Below are positions 62,834 to 64,000 of a stretch of DNA of 64,000 nt, piece after piece. The translations under genes were made by a program, and so were the position numbers. The stretch is from NCBI RefSeq assembly GCF_014850955.1, contig NZ_JACXSS010000001.1:3906001-3970000 (forward strand), written 5' to 3'. Under the pieces are notes generated by a model. That model was not told the origin of the DNA, made no database searches, and saw nothing but the letters and a program-made list of their open reading frames with translations. Position 1 is the stretch's first letter. Each line of letters opens with the position of its first letter. The stretch is from Methylomonas albis (GTDB lineage Bacteria > Pseudomonadota > Gammaproteobacteria > Methylococcales > Methylomonadaceae).

Positions 62834-64000
62834 TTATTCAAGATTATTTCTGATAAATGCTTCAAACATGAGTAAGGACCAAATCGGCGCACTGTAATCA
62901 CGCAAACCTGCTTGATGCTGGCTAACTATATGCTGCAAATAGATTCCATCGAACCAGCCGGTGCTTCGTAATGTATCCCCCAATAAAGCCTGCTGCACCC
63001 GCTGCTTTAACGGCCCACGGAACCAACTGCTCAACGGCACTGCAAAACCCATTTTGGGTCGGTAAAGAATATCATTGGGCAAATAAGGTTCCAATGCTTT
63101 CTTAAAGAGATATTTGCCTTCCCGGCCATGTAGTTTCAAATCGGGCGGCAAAGTTGCCATCCATTCCACTAGCTTATGATCCAGCAACGGCACCCGCACT
63201 TCTAAGGCATGCGCCATGCTGGCCCGGTCGACTTTAGTCAAGATATCGCCAGCCAGATAAGTTTTCAAATCCAGATATTGCACCATCGATAATGGATGAT
63301 CCGGCGCTTGCTGACTATACCGACGGAACACTTCGATAGCCTGATACCCTTGCAACTCGCTTTTTAAACTATCACTAAATAATTGGCTGCGCATACCGTT
63401 GGAAAGTACCGATACGCTGTGAAAATAACCCTCCATCGAATCCCGGCCAATAGACTCAAGCGTCGTTTTCGCTCTTAATGCCTTGGGAGCCCAATCCAAC
63501 TTGGGATAGACCCTGCCAAAGGTCGAGAACAAAGGTACCCGTAAAGCATCGGGTAATAAAGCCCTCATCCGCTCTTCGTAAGTATGCCAGCGGTAGCGCC
63601 GGTAACCGGCCAGGTTCTCGTCGCCACCGTCGCCGGATAACACCACGGTCACCTGCTTCTTAGCCAGCTCGCAAACCCGATAAGTCGGTAATGCAGAACT
63701 GTCTGCATAAGGCTCGTCATACAAACCGGACAATTGATCAATCAGACTAAAGTCGTCCGGATCGACTTGCTCGACGCGGTGTGCAGTATGGTAGCGCTCG
63801 GCAACCTGAGCAGCGAATTGCGCTTCGTTAAATTTCGGGTCGCCGAACGAAATCGAACAAGTATTGACGGGCTCTTTAGACAAACCCGCCATCAATGCCA
63901 CTACACCACTGGAATCAACGCCGCCAGACAGAAATGCCCCCAAGGGCACATCAGCGACCATCCGAATTTTCACCGCCTCGCGTAAACGTTCGATTAGCTC
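62834..64000 (-). CDS. Asparagine synthase-type amidotransferase, exosortase A-associated, N-terminus beyond the window
   Basis: The last 388 or so residues of an AsnB-like enzyme are present, with SGGVDSS near the edge, LSGDGGDENLAGYRRYRW and the VDRASMAHALEVRVPLLDH stretch of the family. The frame is open to base 64000, so the glutaminase half and the start lie outside. It resembles the exosortase A system-associated amidotransferase group. It is transcribed toward the Tat-protein/PqqD/HprK genes, after a 100-base gap. It probably amidates a sugar acid in the polysaccharide. Confidence 0.88.
   Translation of the reverse strand, partial: ELIERLREAVKIRMVADVPLGAFLSGGVDSSGVVALMAGLSKEPVNTCSISFGDPKFNEAQFAAQVAERYHTAHRVEQVDPDDFSLIDQLSGLYDEPYADSSALPTYRVCELAKKQVTVVLSGDGGDENLAGYRRYRWHTYEERMRALLPDALRVPLFSTFGRVYPKLDWAPKALRAKTTLESIGRDSMEGYFHSVSVLSNGMRSQLFSDSLKSELQGYQAIEVFRRYSQQAPDHPLSMVQYLDLKTYLAGDILTKVDRASMAHALEVRVPLLDHKLVEWMATLPPDLKLHGREGKYLFKKALEPYLPNDILYRPKMGFAVPLSSWFRGPLKQRVQQALLGDTLRSTGWFDGIYLQHIVSQHQAGLRDYSAPIWSLLMFEAFIRNNLE

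Noticed and set aside
59838-64000. Lasso peptide cluster
   Set aside because: PqqD-like, HprK-like and AsnB-like genes fit in part, but there is no transglutaminase-type leader peptidase and no short precursor; the AsnB protein fits the exosortase-associated type.

Overview
The window reads as a chromosomal segment of a gammaproteobacterium, most likely a type I methanotroph of the Methylomonas/Methylobacter kind. That is an inference from the gene mix: a B-type haem-copper oxidase, an Rnf complex beside nifLA, a methenyl-tetrahydrofolate cyclohydrolase-type enzyme, PEP-CTERM/exosortase genes, type IV pilin, dusB-fis and purHD. No methane or methanol oxidation gene lies in the window, and I found no rRNA, tRNA or CRISPR array.

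Layout. (1) 1-2.1 kb: the end of a terminal oxidase subunit I gene, a dihaem cytochrome c and an unusual membrane protein with one CxxCH motif. (2) 2.2-5.5 kb: an HDOD protein, a PAS/sigma-54 activator and a divergent PEP-CTERM protein. (3) 5.5-15.2 kb: a compact nitrogen-fixation support region. rnfABCDGE-rnfH-bfd-bfr runs leftward and nifLA runs rightward. Their shared 275-bp intergenic region holds two TGT-N10-ACA NifA sites and one sigma-54 promoter facing each way, so NifA probably drives both operons. (4) 15.3-18.8 kb: fchA, cysS, a cyclophilin and lpxH. (5) 19.1-38.7 kb: the first exopolysaccharide/PEP-CTERM block. It holds an EpsB-type sugar transferase, a WbpG-like PP-loop protein, an acyl-activating enzyme, a thioester reductase-like SDR, a PEP-CTERM protein with a sigma-54 promoter, a ThiF/methyltransferase pair divergent from a nitroreductase-like gene, two convergent FeeM/LuxI-like acyltransferases around a 55-bp perfect palindrome, IS remnants, a triple-VanZ protein with a probable frameshift, and a DHH/CysC pair. 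(6) 38.9-51.2 kb: housekeeping genes (dusB-fis, purH-purD, RlpA-like, SirB2-like, tex, sbcC) plus small proteins, including a TIGR04073-type exosortase-associated protein. (7) 51.3-64 kb: pilin with a TMTC-like GT-C membrane protein, then a leftward exopolysaccharide operon. This operon encodes an amidotransferase (cut by the window edge), a Tat-like secreted protein, a PqqD-like protein, an HprK-like kinase, a nucleotidyltransferase, two GT4 glycosyltransferases, a PaaK-like ligase and a second asparagine-synthetase homologue lacking the glutaminase cysteine.

How the parts fit. The left third couples membrane energy (Rnf) and iron storage (Bfr/Bfd) to nitrogenase control. The two outer blocks look like halves of an exosortase A-type surface system: polysaccharide synthesis, decoration, sorted PEP-CTERM proteins and possibly acyl-amino-acid lipids. 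The exosortase itself is not in the window and may lie beyond the right edge. The most unusual sets are the acyltransferase/ThiF/nitroreductase/acyl-ligase neighbourhood and the Tat-protein/PqqD/HprK/nucleotidyltransferase module. Both functions are inferred from families and context only.
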